From Annona cherimola (Eukaryota > Streptophyta > Magnoliopsida > Magnoliales > Annonaceae), in NCBI GenBank assembly GCA_030490835.1, contig CM059975.1, positions 9,181,579 through 9,245,578 on the forward strand: a stretch of 64,000 bases of DNA, read 5' to 3'. The notes below the pieces were generated by a model. The model searched no databases, was not told the DNA's origin, and worked only from the letters and a program-made list of their open reading frames with translations. This document shows, in pieces, positions 12,570 to 25,141 of this stretch. Positions within the stretch are counted from its first letter, which is position 1. Every line of letters begins with the position of its first letter. The position numbers were made by a program, and so were the translations under genes.

Positions 12570-13237
12570 CAAAAATTAAACCATAAAATGGATTTAAAAT
12601 ATAATTTTATCGTTGACAATAAAAATTATAACAATTAGATTATATTAATTAGTAAAAATATAATTGAAGAATTTTATCAGTAGACGCCGTTATAGATATA
12701 AATAATACACATAATGCAATTTATAAGATCCAAAACATTATATATACATATACATGTCTTTTAACTAGGTAAGTGTACCAAGGTCTTTTTATATTACTAA
12801 AATTATGTTATATTATTTTAAATGATAAATTTCTATTTTTATAATTTTTACTTATTTAATATTATAGATGAATTTTATTATAAATAGTCAAAATAATACT
12901 TTAAATATAATGTATGGTTGGATTTTTGACAAGAGACTAAAAATAAATTTATTTTCACATTTGATCATGTGAATTTTGATAATATTTTGAATGAAGTGAG
13001 AAGTGAAAAAATAAATTTTTTTAAAATTTGTGTGAATGGTGGTAGATGACAGAGGTGAAGTTTGAATAAATAGAAAGTTGAAAAATAGGATTATTAAATA
13101 ATTAAATCATTTATGCAATAAGTGTAAGAGACAAAAAACCAAATGAAACCATGAGAATGGACTAGAAATCAATGAATTTATTATCCTTAATTTTGTAATC
13201 AAACTTTCAATCATAGTTAAAGTATTTATTTAACTAA
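12570..13237. other. No gene seen
   Basis: Very AT-rich sequence between MITE copies. No frame of note and no repeat boundaries recognised. Confidence 0.45.
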
Positions 13238-13499
13238 GGGCATGTGTTGATTACTATTGAATTTTTCGATTTAAAATTTTTTACTTTCACAACTATTTTA
13301 TTTTTTAATTAATTATTTATATCTTCTTATACATTTATTTTACTTTTCAATTATTGCTATACAGCTACCCATATACCAAACATAACTATCTTATCTTTAT
13401 TTTATTTATTCATTATCATTACCTCTATCATATTACATCATTTTTTACTATTTCAAAAACTTTTACATTCAAAACTTTTATTACTTTCCAAACACACTC
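13238..13499. mobile_element. Family-A MITE with TAA target duplication
   Basis: A 262-bp copy with ends GGGCATGTGTTGATTA … TTTCCAAACACACTC, flanked by TAA on both sides (13235-13237 and 13500-13502). The interior follows the family order. More diverged than the copy at 11897. Confidence 0.6.
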
Positions 13500-13570
13500 T
13501 AAGAAAATAATTATTATGTTAATGAAAAATTTCTTATGTAAAATTAAATCACTTAACTTGAAACATTTTA

Positions 13571-13839
13571 GATTTGTTTGAGAACTAATCAAATTTTTGA
13601 ATAAAAAGTTCTCGATGTAAAAAAATTTTAAATAAAAGAAAATCGTATAGTATGACGAGAGTAATAATATTGAGTAAAGAAAATAAAGTTAAAATGAATA
13701 TATTATTTGTATGAGTAGTTATGCAAAAATAATTTAGAATTAGAGTAGTTATATAGGGAAACGTGAAAAATAATTAAAAAATAATTATAAAAACGAAAAA
13801 TTTTAAATTAAAATTTTTTCTTGGTAAACGAACACGCCC
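13571..13839. repeat. Family-A MITE copy, opposite orientation
   Basis: The reverse-oriented interior (AATAAAGTTAAAATGAATA, GAAAAATAATTAAAAAATAAT) lies between the degenerate ends AGATTTGTTTGAG and TTGGTAAACGAACACGCCC. Target duplication not clear. Confidence 0.5.
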
Positions 13840-13916
13840 ATACGAGGGCATTTGATTCTATGCGTGCAAAATCTTATTTTTATTTTTTTAATTTTTTTAT
13901 ACAACTATTAATTTAA

Positions 13917-14182
13917 GGGTGTGTTTGGTAATAAATAAAAGTTGTCAAGTTAAAACTTTTAACTCTCTACAACTACCTTATTTTTTAATTATTTCTTCAC
14001 ATTTTTCTATACAACTACCATACTTTTCAATCATTTCTACACAACTATCAACACAACTAACCTATATATTTCAACTTTATCATATTTATTCCTTATCATT
14101 ACCCCAGTCATATCACATCATTTGACAACTTCTACTCTCTATAACTTTTCATCAAAAGTTTTATCCATTCCCAAATACACCC
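13917..14182. mobile_element. Family-A MITE at a TTAA site
   Basis: A 266-bp copy with ends GGGTGTGTTTGGTAATAAAT and TTCCCAAATACACCC. TTAA flanks both ends (13913-13916 and 14183-14186). It is highly similar to the copy at 11897-12177, and it is the fourth family-A copy within about 2.3 kb upstream of the remorin gene. Confidence 0.7.
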
Positions 14183-14191
14183 TTAAGTGTA

Positions 14192-14195
<4 letters not shown>

Positions 14196-14226
<31 letters not shown>
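14196..14226. repeat. (TA)n microsatellite
   Basis: About 14 TA dinucleotides in a row. A similar (TA)n tract occurs in the remorin intron near 19154-19176. Confidence 0.85.
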
Positions 14227-14227
<1 letters not shown>

Positions 14228-14355
14228 ATTTTTATCATTTTTGAAGATTCGTAAATGTTTTTTAAAAATTTTAAAATTAGTGAATATTAATAATTGTATA
14301 AAAAATTTGCAAAAAAATTTAAAACATAAAATTTTGCACCAGGCCGCACCGAAAG

Positions 14356-14373
14356 TTGGTGCACGTGCACCAA
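14356..14373. promoter_or_regulatory. 18-bp palindrome with a G-box core
   Basis: TTGGTGCACGTGCACCAA is a perfect palindrome containing CACGTG, the core bound by bZIP and bHLH factors. It lies about 280 bp upstream of the remorin start codon, so it could be a regulatory site. However, GTGCACC-type motifs also occur at the ends of family-E repeats, so it may be a transposon end. Confidence 0.35.
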
Positions 14374-14652
14374 ATAACGACCCCATAGTAATAAGGATTG
14401 TGTTGCTACAATTATTAATGCATAAACGAGTATCACGCATACAAATTTTGCGTGCGAACGGCGAGTAAACGAACACGCAACGGCGAGGAATTGAAAATGT
14501 CGCCGACCAGGGTGTTCGTACTCGGTGCACTCAATAAGAACGCTGCGCTAGGCGAGAGATAAGTTGCTTTCACTCGCTCCTATTTTCTCTTCGCTCCCTC
14601 TTTTTTTTTTTTTTTTCCCATCTCTCCTTTCTCGAATTCGGCAGAAGAGAGA

Positions 14653-17600
14653 ATGGAGTACGAAAGGATTGGCAAAGTTCAGGTATGCAAGTCTGAAATG
14701 GAAGGATCAACTGATAAAATCCTACTTCTTCTGTTCCTCCATTTCCCTCGCCTTTTCCTTCTCTGTCTCTCCCTCTGTGTATGTTCGGAGGCTCTTTGGC
14801 TGTGTGATAGTTATTGTTTTTCTTTTTCTTTTTCCTTTTTTCTCCTTTCAAAACGGAAAATGGGTATGTGCATTCTTTTTTCTTTTATTGATACGCCCTT
14901 CTTATTTTACATTTTGGACTGTAGTCTTACGGTTTTATTTTTTCAGAACTTCTGATGGTTCTGTTCTAAACTTCTGATACTGTTGCCGCACTGGGTTTCT
15001 AATTGGAATGCCTATGAGCATGGATTGTTTTCGATAAGCAGCTCTTTTTTTGGTCGGTATAAATAGCTTTTTTTATATTTTTCGCATTTTTGGCAAGGGA
15101 ACATGAGTTTCGTACGGCTGTTGTTACTAAATATTATACAATCCAGTTTTAGATGCTTTCTTGATGGAAATTGGGAAGTAAATGCGTCCCCATTTTTCTT
15201 AGGCTGATGCACTGTTCTTCTTCGTTCTGGTAATGCAGAAGTGGCAAAATGTGCTGCTGTATGTTTCATTAGAAACGGAAAAAGCGTGAATTGTTCTGTT
15301 TTGCGTGTGTCCAAGTGTCGATAAAGATTCATGCACGGTTCTGTCACCGTAATAGATGATCAAGCCGAACCAAGTTGTTCATCTTGTTCTTTCTCTTTCA
15401 TGCATCTGTTGTTTTCATGGATTTGATAATTGGGTGATGATGATTCACTTGAAGGTATTTATTATAAGGAGCCCCTCTGAGAGGATAATTAGTTGAACTA
15501 TTTTTGGCTACAGGAAGAGCCATTAATCTTTTTTTTTTTTTTTTCTTTTTGATAACAGATAAATCTGTTTTTTTTTTTATTGCGAAATATTGATCCGGCA
15601 TGTATGTACTAGATACATACATACATACATACAAATGAAAAAGGTTAATTCCAAATATAGCCACTATATTTGCCCTTAATTACAAATATACCCACTAAGT
15701 GTAGGTGAAATTTCATCCATACCCATTCCGTCAGGCATGATTAAAAATTATTATTATCCATCATATGAAATATTCAAAATGCCCCTAGTTATTTAATAAT
15801 AATATTCATTTAACTATGATAGAAATTGAACAATATAGTGGAAACATATCTAATGTGAGTGAAAAGCTAGACAGAATGAGTTTTAACGGTTTGGATATTG
15901 AACAAATCACAATAAATGTTAGATTAATCAAGGGTGTTTTGGAATTTTAAAATTATTAAACGTTTATAACTGTCATAATGGGTATATTTGAAATTTCACT
16001 CATACTTAGTAGGTATATGTGAAAGTTTTCAAACTGAGTGGGTATATTTGTAATTAAGGGCAAATGTAGTAGGTATATTTGAAATTAACCCAATGAAAAA
16101 TCTGCAAGTACCGGTTTTGGAAACAAAGTGTTCCCAGATTAGTGGTTAGAGGTGTTCAAGCATTCATATCTTTGGTCCGTCATCTAGCAATGTGATTTTG
16201 TGTGTTGCTTAAAACCATGGTGAGGCCAGCGTCCACTTTTATCCTCGTCAGAAATTGATGATATTGCCTACAATTTAGAAAGAAGTTCCCCTTCATCAGA
16301 GTTATAGGGCTCTGATTTTGCCTTGATTTTTTTCAAATTTGGATACAGACAGGAGTGATTTCTCCAAGTAAACTGAGGCTGAAACTCTTGGGACCTCCCC
16401 ATCAAAGAAGAAAGGAGGGAGGGAGTAATTCATCAAGAACGTCTCCTTCTAAGCTTGAAGATGTTGAATTTGCAAAGAATAGTCTGTTAGCAGCTGACAG
16501 CGGAGAATCTCAATTGGATGGTTTGTTGCCGTCACCCTTCTACATCATGCAAATACAATAGCAAGCAATGAATCATTGTGCATAATTTCTAGAGTCCACA
16601 TTTCTGTGTTCTAATTTATTATATGGCAGGCCAAGATAGGTTTGGGAGCCAAACTTCCCTTTGGTTAAATGATCCTAAATTCGTCATTATTCAGTTGATT
16701 CAACATTAATCAACAATGCTTTATTCAATGGAGCATTTACTGGATCAATGACTTATGTCATCGGACACTGAATAGGGGACCATGATTATACTGCTGTCTG
16801 GACTAGCCGGCATCATCATCAATCAGGGGAAGATAGGATTAGATCATTTCACCACATCAAGAAAATAGAGAGGTGAAATTTGTGACTTTTTCTTTGTGTG
16901 TTTGATTGCAGGTTCTGCTTTTACTCTAGTTCCCACATCCAGCAATGAGTCAGCAAGCTCTATACAAGAGGATCAGAAAGTTTCCTACTTGAAGGATGTT
17001 CCGTCCAAAGAAAGCATCAATACAGGGCCTGTCAAGTATCAGAATCCTCCAAAGAGTGTCTTTCATCAAGTTCAATTCAGCAATAACTTTAGAATAGTCC
17101 ACCCAGTGAAGCCTCTGGAAGAAGACAGCACAGATTATGACAGTGGAATTGAGAACGCTAGTACCTCTAGTTTTGAGTTTCATAGAGGTGACAGGGCTCC
17201 ACATAACTCTGTCTGGGGACCCTTTGCACGACCCATGCCCTCAAAGTGGAATGATGCAGAGAAATGGATCATTAATAGGCAGAATGTTCCTAGGAAGCCT
17301 ATTGTGGCAAGCCAAATGAATCGACAAGCCATGGCAAATTGGATAAGGGTTGCTCCTGAATCAGTGCTTCCTGAGCAAAGGAGTTCTGTTACACAGGTTG
17401 CATACTCAAAGCAGATGGATTCTTGCCAACCCTTGCGACAAAGCAGTCTTGAATCTGCAAATGGTGTCAATAGAATGACAGATCAACTACCAGGCCATGC
17501 AGGCATAGTTGGTTTGTCTAGAGATGATGAAGAAAATTGTAACTCTGACACAACCAGTAAGTAAACTAGTTTTCAAATTCTTGATTTTCTGCCTGTCTTA

Positions 17601-20402
17601 ATAATGCTGTTGCAAGTTGCAGTCTTACAACAATTTCTGTTAGTTTATGGCTTTTGGGCTTCATTCAAATTTTTTTACAATGAAAATGGCCCACAGTCCT
17701 ATCTTAGCTAAATTGTGTGAATCAACTACACTATACTCGATTGATGGTATCTGTTCATGAATTATCATCGGCTGTGTGATTGATGAAAGATGGTTAATCA
17801 TCTGTTCAATATAGTTTTCTACACATCTGTTCTGTTAACAGCTGGTTGACATCCAAATCATTAGTTTTTTTTTTTTTTTTTCCATGTCTGATTCGTGGTA
17901 TCATAACAGTTAATTATGATGGTCCAATTCAGTCTTTATGAATGTTTAGTCGGGACCAGATCTCTGTCATGTAATACTGGCCCAGAAGTAGACTGACGTG
18001 TCATGAAATCTTCACAAAATTTTGAAATTTTAGATTTGGCTGCACCAATGTTGTATCTCTTGGGAGACATGCCTATAGCTCTAGATTTGTTTTCCAGTTT
18101 TCTTGTGGGGTTGTTTGTCTCCAATTATGCAGTCAGAATGGGTTCAAAGGAAGAAATGAAAGAAGCACATATGTTTTGGTTTCCTTCTTATTATCATCTT
18201 CTCTTTTTGCTTTTCTCTTCCCTTTTTTCTGAATGCTGGACCTTGCAGATATGCCTGGTGTGAGATCAGTTCAAATGAGAGATATGGGAACCGAAATGAC
18301 CCCCATGACAAGCCAAGAGCCTTCAAGGACTGCAACTCCTGTTGGAGCCACAACACCCATACGCAGCCCCATCTCATCAATACCATCGACCCCTCGAAGA
18401 GATGCACCAGCCCCATCCCCTGTATCAATTGTTACAGATGATGAGTCAGATCGCCGGAATAAAAAGGATCTATCTGAGAAGGAATTAAAGCAGAAGACAA
18501 GGAGAGAGATTGTCGCTCTTGGTGTCCAGCTTGGTAAGATGAACATTGCGGCTTGGGCAAGTACAGCTGAGGAGGAAAAAGCAGGTGTTCCAAATGAGGT
18601 TGTTGATGAAGGGCAGCCTCGTAAGATAGAATATGAGAACCGTGCAAAGGCATGGGAGGAAGCAGAGAAATCTAAGCACATGGCAAGGTCATTTTCATTC
18701 AATTAAACTTTGGTTTCAGAATTCACATGGATCCTATCTACCTCTGCATCTGAACACATGTTACTAGCTGCAAGCAAATCCATCAGAATTTTGTGCTTTT
18801 CCTTGATTTGTTAATTTTAGAACTGACCAGATCTTGCAGCTTAAGCTTGAAAACTAAATGCTATATTTTTGGCTGCATCATATTTTCATGAGATTCAAGT
18901 CATGCTCAATGACTGCCCCTCGTGTTCATCTTGATGTCCCAAAGCAAGCTGATAAAAAACTTAGGTGGGTTCTAAAAGGTTGGATGGTTGGATAGGGTTG
19001 CACCATTAAACTTTTTGAGCCCGATCCAGTTCACTCAAGTGTAAAAATCCATTTTAATTTTTTTTTTGAAATTTTAAAATAAAACTGTTAATGTACATGT
19101 ATCTAACATGTGTATCAATTTTTATCCTTTTTGGAGACTTTTAGATATTTGCAATATATATATATATATATATATGTATCAAAAAATAGTAAAAATTGAT
19201 ATACACGTTAAATATACCTAGATTAAAGGTTGTATAAAAAAATTCCAAAATTTTTTTTAAAAAATAGATGAAATGCACCCGGTGCAGAAACTTTTTATCA
19301 TATTGTTTGTAGGGCCAATAATCCAATTTTATCACAATATATACCAGATAAGATTGACTTCATTCTCCAACAAATTATATCAGTTACACCATAGTAGCCA
19401 TCTGGACTTGGGATTATAGGGATTGTTAGGCATGGAGGAAGATATGAGTGGCTCCACTACTGGATGATGGATCTTTTAAACATGGCATTGTTGGCCCCAC
19501 ATATTACTGATTATGTTTATGTTAATCCTATGATCTTTGTTATGCATCCAGTGGGGCTAAGTTGAGCTCTTGAAATTGATAAGGGTTGTCTGAGTAGATA
19601 GTCTTGAAAGCAATAGCTTTTGGATGCTAAATGAATTGTTCTATTATCCACTGTACAGTATTATCTAAAGGTTGATGAAAATTATGACTTTTTGTTGATG
19701 TTACCTTTTCACATTGTTTGTTGTTTTTTTAATGACTTCACTCTCTGCTCACATTGATTGTCGTTTTTAATTCCTTGGATGTTGTCAAATTTTCAGATAT
19801 AAACGTGAAGAGGTAAAGATTCAAGCGTGGGAATGTGAGCAGAGAGCGAAGTTGGAAGCTGAAATGAAGAGAGTGGAGGTATTTATCTTGGTTTTTCTTG
19901 ACGTTTTTTTTTTAAAAAAATTTCAGACTTGGACTTTCATGACAATTGGATGACTTTGGATGTATTGAACTGTGGATTTGATTTTTATTGTAGTGCATTT
20001 AATATCTAAACCTAGTATTATTTCTTCCATCCATTTTGTTTGTTGGGGTTGGCCTCACCAATTCTGAATAAACAAGAAGCAAGCACACGGGTCATATTTG
20101 GTGCAGAGAGATGTACTAAGTTTCTTTACCCACTTTCTAAATGATTTGAATACGTTTTTTAACCTTGCAATCATGATAACATTCATCAGGCCAAAGCAGA
20201 GCGAACGCTAGCCAGTGCTCAAGAAAAGATGATGAACAAGATTGCAATCACAAGGCAACGGTCTGTGGAGAAGCTGGCTGTGGCAGAGGCTAGAAGAAAC
20301 CAGCAGGCGGCAAGGACAGCAGAGCAAGCTGAGTATATCCGGCAAACAGGTCGGTTACCATCATCCCATCTGCTCTGCTGTACATGGTTTCCACGCATTT
20401 GA
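14653..20402 (+). CDS. Remorin family protein, long N-terminal type (group 6-like)
   Basis: Remorins are plant-specific proteins that sit on the cytosolic face of plasma-membrane nanodomains. Proposed exons are 14653-14682, 16349-16520, 16912-17556, 18249-18687, 19797-19878 and 20190-20402, all with GT-AG borders and compatible phases, giving 526 residues. The start MEYERIGKVQ|TGVISPSKLR is typical of the long remorins, in which a tiny first exon is usual. A disordered Ser/Pro-rich region follows (about 30-390), containing the conserved stretch RDMGTEMTPM near 293. The C-terminal remorin domain (about 395-510) is a basic/acidic coiled coil with KIEYENRAKAWEEAEKSKH and ETR-like helices. It ends in CCTWF, a cysteine-containing membrane anchor as in other remorins. 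The last exon is read through a possible donor at 20350 because the C-terminus then matches the family. The 5' leader is CT-rich. Introns 1 and 4 carry inverted-repeat elements. The nearest remembered relatives are At1g30320 and At2g02170. Confidence 0.9.
15643..16091. mobile_element. Mutator-like MITE in remorin intron 1
   Basis: A 449-bp element with inverted repeats of about 53 bp, outermost GGTTAATTCCAAATATA and the reverse complement GGGTTAATTTCAAATATA. It is flanked by perfect 9-bp duplications AATGAAAAA (15634-15642 and 16092-16100). The 9-bp duplication and long terminal repeats point to a Mutator-like non-autonomous element. Its inner arms contain the repeated phrase GGGTATATTTGTAATTAAGG. 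It resembles the family-D elements at 10936, 11854 and 55628. Confidence 0.8.
19010..19290. repeat. Family-E hairpin in remorin intron 4
   Basis: Arms meet at a (TA)n tract (19154-19176). TGTGTATCAATTTTTATCC on the left pairs with ATAGTAAAAATTGATATACAC on the right, and the right end carries ATGCACCCGGTGCAG. Intronic and non-coding. Confidence 0.45.
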
Positions 20403-21625
20403 ATCCTAAATGCAAGTGATTTTTTTTTTTTTAGTTGGTCTTGGTTTTGTTTCCCATCTTTGTTTCACTATGCATGGATGCAAATGTGGGGCGAGCAGCT
20501 TCTGTAAAATCTTTTTGCAGTATTACTATTATTGTGCTAGCCAGATGATGGCATGTAATTGCAACTACCAATGAAAGGAATCTTCATTTGTCTTCGAGCA
20601 CTTGGGAATTGTTCGGTGCAACTTCTGCAGATTTTATGTAGAATTCAATTGATACCAGGAGCAAAGTCAATCCACTTGGATTACAAACACCCCTGCCAGT
20701 GGATAACCCGTTAAAATGAGGTTCACTAAGATGATTTGATAAAAGTTGCTCCATTTTACTGTTTTCATGATCATTTATTTGGTAATAGTGCTTAAGATCA
20801 TTTCCATCAGAGGGATATTGAGTAAACATAAACTAGAAGTTTCAACGGATTTATATTTACTGCAACATTGATTGAAACAAGTGGCCCACCTGGTTCTTTT
20901 TCATTACTACAAAATCCATAATCGCTATTGCAAGCAGGATTTGCTGGCTACTGCATTCGGTCCATTAATTGGAAGTGCAGGGCGTGTATTTAATTTCATG
21001 GCATCTGGTTAACCACTACTTCCGGAGTGCTTAACCGCTCGAATCCGTATCTAGATGAGTGGGCAGTTCTCGGTTCTTTTCACGGCAGTTACGCACTATT
21101 TGCCTGGGTCTCGTGGCACTGGCCGTCCGTTTCTTCCTCTTGATTAAGTAATGTAAATAATAAAGGCTTCCTTCCCTTCAAAGCTGGACAAAGTCCACTT
21201 CTACCAACTACTTGTATGCATATAATTAATGAATCGATTTACCATCTTAGCAAGGTTTTATTTAATAATGCAACTTTAGGATTGATTAGGTTTTATACTT
21301 TTATTCACATTAGGACAAGCCTTCTTTCTAACCATTTAGTTTTCCAATCCATCCACGTTTTTTCAATTAATGCCCGCTTTTGCACATTTGGATGTCAGTC
21401 TCATAGAAAATAAGCTGTCCACTACAGCCACGTTATTCAATTCTCACCTGTCACGATGCGAATTAGAATCGTGATCACAAGCAAAGTAGTAAATCCCACA
21501 CATAAGATCATCTACTTATCAAACCATAAGCAATCGTATGACTTTAGAGACCAAATTTGAATGAAAATCCTTCATAATAGAAGAGAAAAACTACGAAATA
21601 GCAATCACTATTCGCACTTCTTTTA
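20403..21625. other. Remorin 3' flank; no gene seen
   Basis: Probable 3' UTR directly after the remorin stop, then unique-looking sequence of moderate composition. AATAAA occurs near 21158. No further coding exon was recognised. Confidence 0.4.
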
Positions 21626-21628
21626 AGT

Positions 21629-22200
21629 GGGTAATGATTTAAGACTTTACCGCAAGCATAGTTGGTTTTTTAATTTTTACAATATGTTTTTTAAATCTAA
21701 ATCATTTATCATCTTTAACACATCTTATTTTTGCATGCTGCCAAAAGTGGTTTTCATCGAAAACTCACGGAAAAACTACAAAATGGAAATCATTGTACAC
21801 ACAATTTTGAAGGCCGGCTGATGATTTCAGAGCGGTCTGAAGTTCGAAAATTTTTTTTTGAAATTTTTTTTTATAAACATGTTAATTTAGTTATATTCAT
21901 TTTAAAAATTCAAAATAAATATATACAAGTATTCAAAAATGGTAAAACTTAGTTTATAGATTAAATATAATTAGATTAACATGTTTATAAAAAAAAATTT
22001 GAATTTTTTTTTGGACCGGTCTAAAATCAAAGATCAGCACTCATTTTGAACTGGGTGATAATTTAACATTACCGTAAGCATAGTTGGTTTTTAAATTTTT
22101 CAATACGTTTTTTTAAATCTAAATCGTTTATTATCTTTAACGTATCTTGTTTCCTCATGCTACTAAAAGTACTTTTCACTGAAAACTTACATCCTATTAA
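21629..22200. repeat. Direct repeats flanking a family-E hairpin
   Basis: About 21629-21790 and 22050-22200 are direct copies of each other, sharing GCATAGTTGGTTTTT and TAAATCTAAATC plus TTTTCATCGAAAACT-like sequence. Between them lies a hairpin (about 21835-22030) whose ends AGCGGTCTGAAGTTCGAAAA and the reverse complement GATTTTAGACCGGTCC are inverted. The layout looks like a duplication followed by insertion, or a composite repeat. Confidence 0.4.
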
Positions 22201-23553
22201 AATTTTTTTTTGCTAAAAAGTGAATATGTTAATTTTTTTAAAAAAATGTACCACATATTTTATAAGAGTCTTTAATACATGCAATTTTTGGAATCATAAA
22301 TAAATAGAACATGATAAAGCATCCGGATATTTTTAAAAATATTTCAAAATAAACAAGGTGCGGTGAATATTGAATTATTACCATTTTAAAGTAGTCATTG
22401 TAAATCTTATTATAGTCTTTACCAACATGGGCCCTGTAGTCTTGATTGTAAATCTTATAAATTATCTAGAGTCTTTAGCAGCATGGATTCACGTAATTCC
22501 GATTTACTTCACAGATCTGTAAAAGGTGCAGTACACGGTGAGAAAATGGAAGTCGTGTGACGAAGAGAATCTTCAGCAGTGCCATTGCTCCCGAGTGCCA
22601 AGCCCAGTTATTGAACTGAACGAGTATGCAATTCCGCCGGCTTTTAATTAACTCAACCCAGTTTTAGAGGGTTTGGGTTATATTAATACAAATTCTGAAT
22701 TGGAAATTGAGTGATTAGCTAAATGAAATAAAAAGAATGTTTTTTTAAAAAAAAAGAAAAAAGAAAAAAAGACGAGGATCGATTTGGCTTGCACCTTTCA
22801 TTATCTATACCAATACTTTCAGAGACGATCTTATTTTGTTCCCATTTTTATGTATATTTTCAATCTTTTTTTTTTATCTATTTTATTTTTATCTTTGACG
22901 TCCTTGGTTCTTTTTTACCCATGTTATTCCTTTTTATTCAGCTGATCATTTCTTAAATTCTTTTGCCAGGACTACTAACGCTTACATCTCTCTTTACAGT
23001 AAATATTTCCATCTTACCTCCAGAGTAGTGTTTAAAATATAATGTCTCTTTGTTATAATATATTCATTAAATTTCAGTCATCGCGTTCTACTGTATTGAC
23101 TATTTTAGTTTTTCTTTAAAACTAATTGAAAGCAAAAAATTACAAATAACCTAACTTATAACCTCAAAACTCTGTACAAGCATGATTGGAATTTGAGCTG
23201 AATATTGAAAAAAAAAATTACGAAAACAATAATTAACAATTTCAAGGATGATTTGGATACGAGCACGGCATCTGGTCAGGGTCTGATTGGGAGGGATAGG
23301 ATTTTATGAAATGTAAGTCGAATAAGATATGGGTAGGTTTAAGTTATATAAGATTTTTGAATTGAATTTGTATTTTCATTCTCAAAATTGTTTTTAATTT
23401 CTAAAACAGTTTTTAAATTTTCAATATAACTTTTTATATTTTTAATACAATTTTTTTCATTCTCAATACACATCATTATATTTTTATCCTAAATGCATAT
23501 TTTATTAAAAAATCTTATATAACTTAAAATATTAAAGAATGATAAGAGATTAT
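22201..23553. other. No gene seen
   Basis: AT-rich sequence without a supported gene. Short frames only and no bounded repeat recognised. Confidence 0.45.
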
Positions 23554-23846
23554 GGGTGCGTTTGGCTAGAGGTAAAACTTTTTGATGGAAACTTTTCAGA
23601 GTAGAAGTTGTCAAGTTGATAGAAAAAAATGTGATATGATAGGGATCATAATAAGGTGTAAAGAAAATAAAGTTAAAATAGATAGGGTAGTTGTACGAGT
23701 ATTTGTGCAAAAATGATTGAAAAATAGAGTTGTTTATATAGGAAAATGTGAAAAAAATAATTAAAAAATAAGGTAGTTATGGGAAGTAAAAAATTTTTGA
23801 TTGAAAAGTTTTCATTGACATGTTTTGTGTGTAACCAAACACACAC
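23554..23846. mobile_element. Family-A MITE with TAT target duplication
   Basis: A 293-bp copy in reverse orientation with ends GGGTGCGTTTGGCTAG and GTAACCAAACACACAC, flanked by TAT at 23551-23553 and 23847-23849. It is very similar along its length to the copy at 34922-35212, so these two may be the younger members. Confidence 0.7.
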
Positions 23847-24046
23847 TATGTATTGCAAGAAAAAAGTTACTATAGAAAAATTGAAAAATAAGATCATTAT
23901 ATATTTTGTTACTAAAATAAAAAATTATTACGTATTGGAAGATAAAATGCTATATCAAAAATTTTAGAATAAAAAATTTCAACTAATTTATATCCAGTTC
24001 CTTCCAATCATATGCTCCTCCCTCTGAGCTAAGGGAACTGCCCTGC

Positions 24047-24342
24047 GATCTTGTGCGGCTGTCTGTATATATCAAGCGATATATGTTAAGCCTAAAAATA
24101 TTTTATTTTATTTTGTTTCTCATAGATGTTCACGCTTTCTTTAGATTTCACACCACATTTCACATTTTTTAATTTTAAAAAAATTTTAAATTTTAAATAT
24201 ATGTAAAAAAGAAAAATATAAAATTTGATATGAATAAAATCTAGGTGAGAACTATAAATTTATGAAAATAAAAATAAAATGAAAATTATATATCTTTAGG
24301 CTGTCCGCATGCGGCCCGATGTACAGGCAGCCGCACCCGATC
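24047..24342. mobile_element. MITE-like element abutting the GALT2 promoter
   Basis: Inverted ends GATCTTGTGCGGCTGTCTGT and, reverse-complemented, GATCGGGTGCGGCTGCCTGT extend inwards for about 60 bp (both include AAGCCTAAA or AGCCTAAAG). No coding capacity and no clean target duplication. The right end lies 8 bp before the putative TATA box of the galactosyltransferase gene. Confidence 0.5.
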
Positions 24343-24350
24343 GGAACGCC

Positions 24351-24360
24351 TCTATATATT
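24351..24360 (+). promoter_or_regulatory. Putative TATA box and leader of the GALT2-like gene
   Basis: TCTATATATT stands about 790 bp upstream of the start codon. The intervening sequence could be a 5' UTR with one intron (donor GTATGT at 24562, acceptor TATAG ending at 25101). This is inferred from motifs only. Confidence 0.35.
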
Positions 24361-25141
24361 CTTCTTCAAAGTGCCGGCCTGCGCCTCCGTCGTTCCTCCA
24401 ATCTGTTCAGCTTTTTTAATTAAAAGAAAAGAGAGAAATTCCGAACAGAAAAGGGAAAGAGAACTGTGGTTTCCAGATTCCCACAATTCCGCTCGGAAAC
24501 GGATTCCTATCCGGAAATGCTTGAGCATCTCGAATGAGTTGGAGAGATTTCATTCGAATCGGTATGTAATTTCGTTTCAATCCTCATCTGCTGCAAAATG
24601 TAGCTGACATTACGATTTGTAAATTTTTTTGCAAAAAAGAATTGATGAATTTGCCGCATTTCTGACGGAAAAACTATCAGAATATTGGGCTGGTTGCCTC
24701 TCTTCTGCATTGTGATTTCTTCAGGGTATTTCAACGGGAAAGGGATATTTGAAATTATATCTGAGATAGTTGACAAGTTGGTTACATTTCTGGCTCTTTG
24801 TTGAGTTTGGAGTTATCTCTGGAAAATGAGGTTGAAATTCGGGATTAGTTTGATAGGCTGATGAGAGAAGTAGTCAGAATTTTTTTTATTTAAGTGATTT
24901 AATTTGATTAAAAATTTTCCTGCGATTCTTTGTATGCGAGTACTTAATCTTTTCCTACGTTAGATTTTAACTAGTTTCAGTGTTTGAATGACGAAAAGTT
25001 GGAGTTTAAGGCCTACTGACTTCGGCTATCAATTTTCCTGGATATTTATTATTTCATTGTGGCTAAATTCATTTTTGTTTCTACGAATTTGAAATGTATA
25101 GGCGAAGACTGTTTGGTTTGGTCTGAGAAGAATATTGGACA

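Noticed and set aside
14564..14977. A 137-codon protein (14564-14977)
   Set aside because: It is Phe/Ser-rich translation of the CT-rich remorin leader and first intron. The remorin start at 14653 in another frame splices correctly.
20350..20355. A further intron at the end of the remorin gene
   Set aside because: GTCGGT could be a donor, but reading through gives a C-terminus with CC near the end as in other remorins, and no following exon was found.
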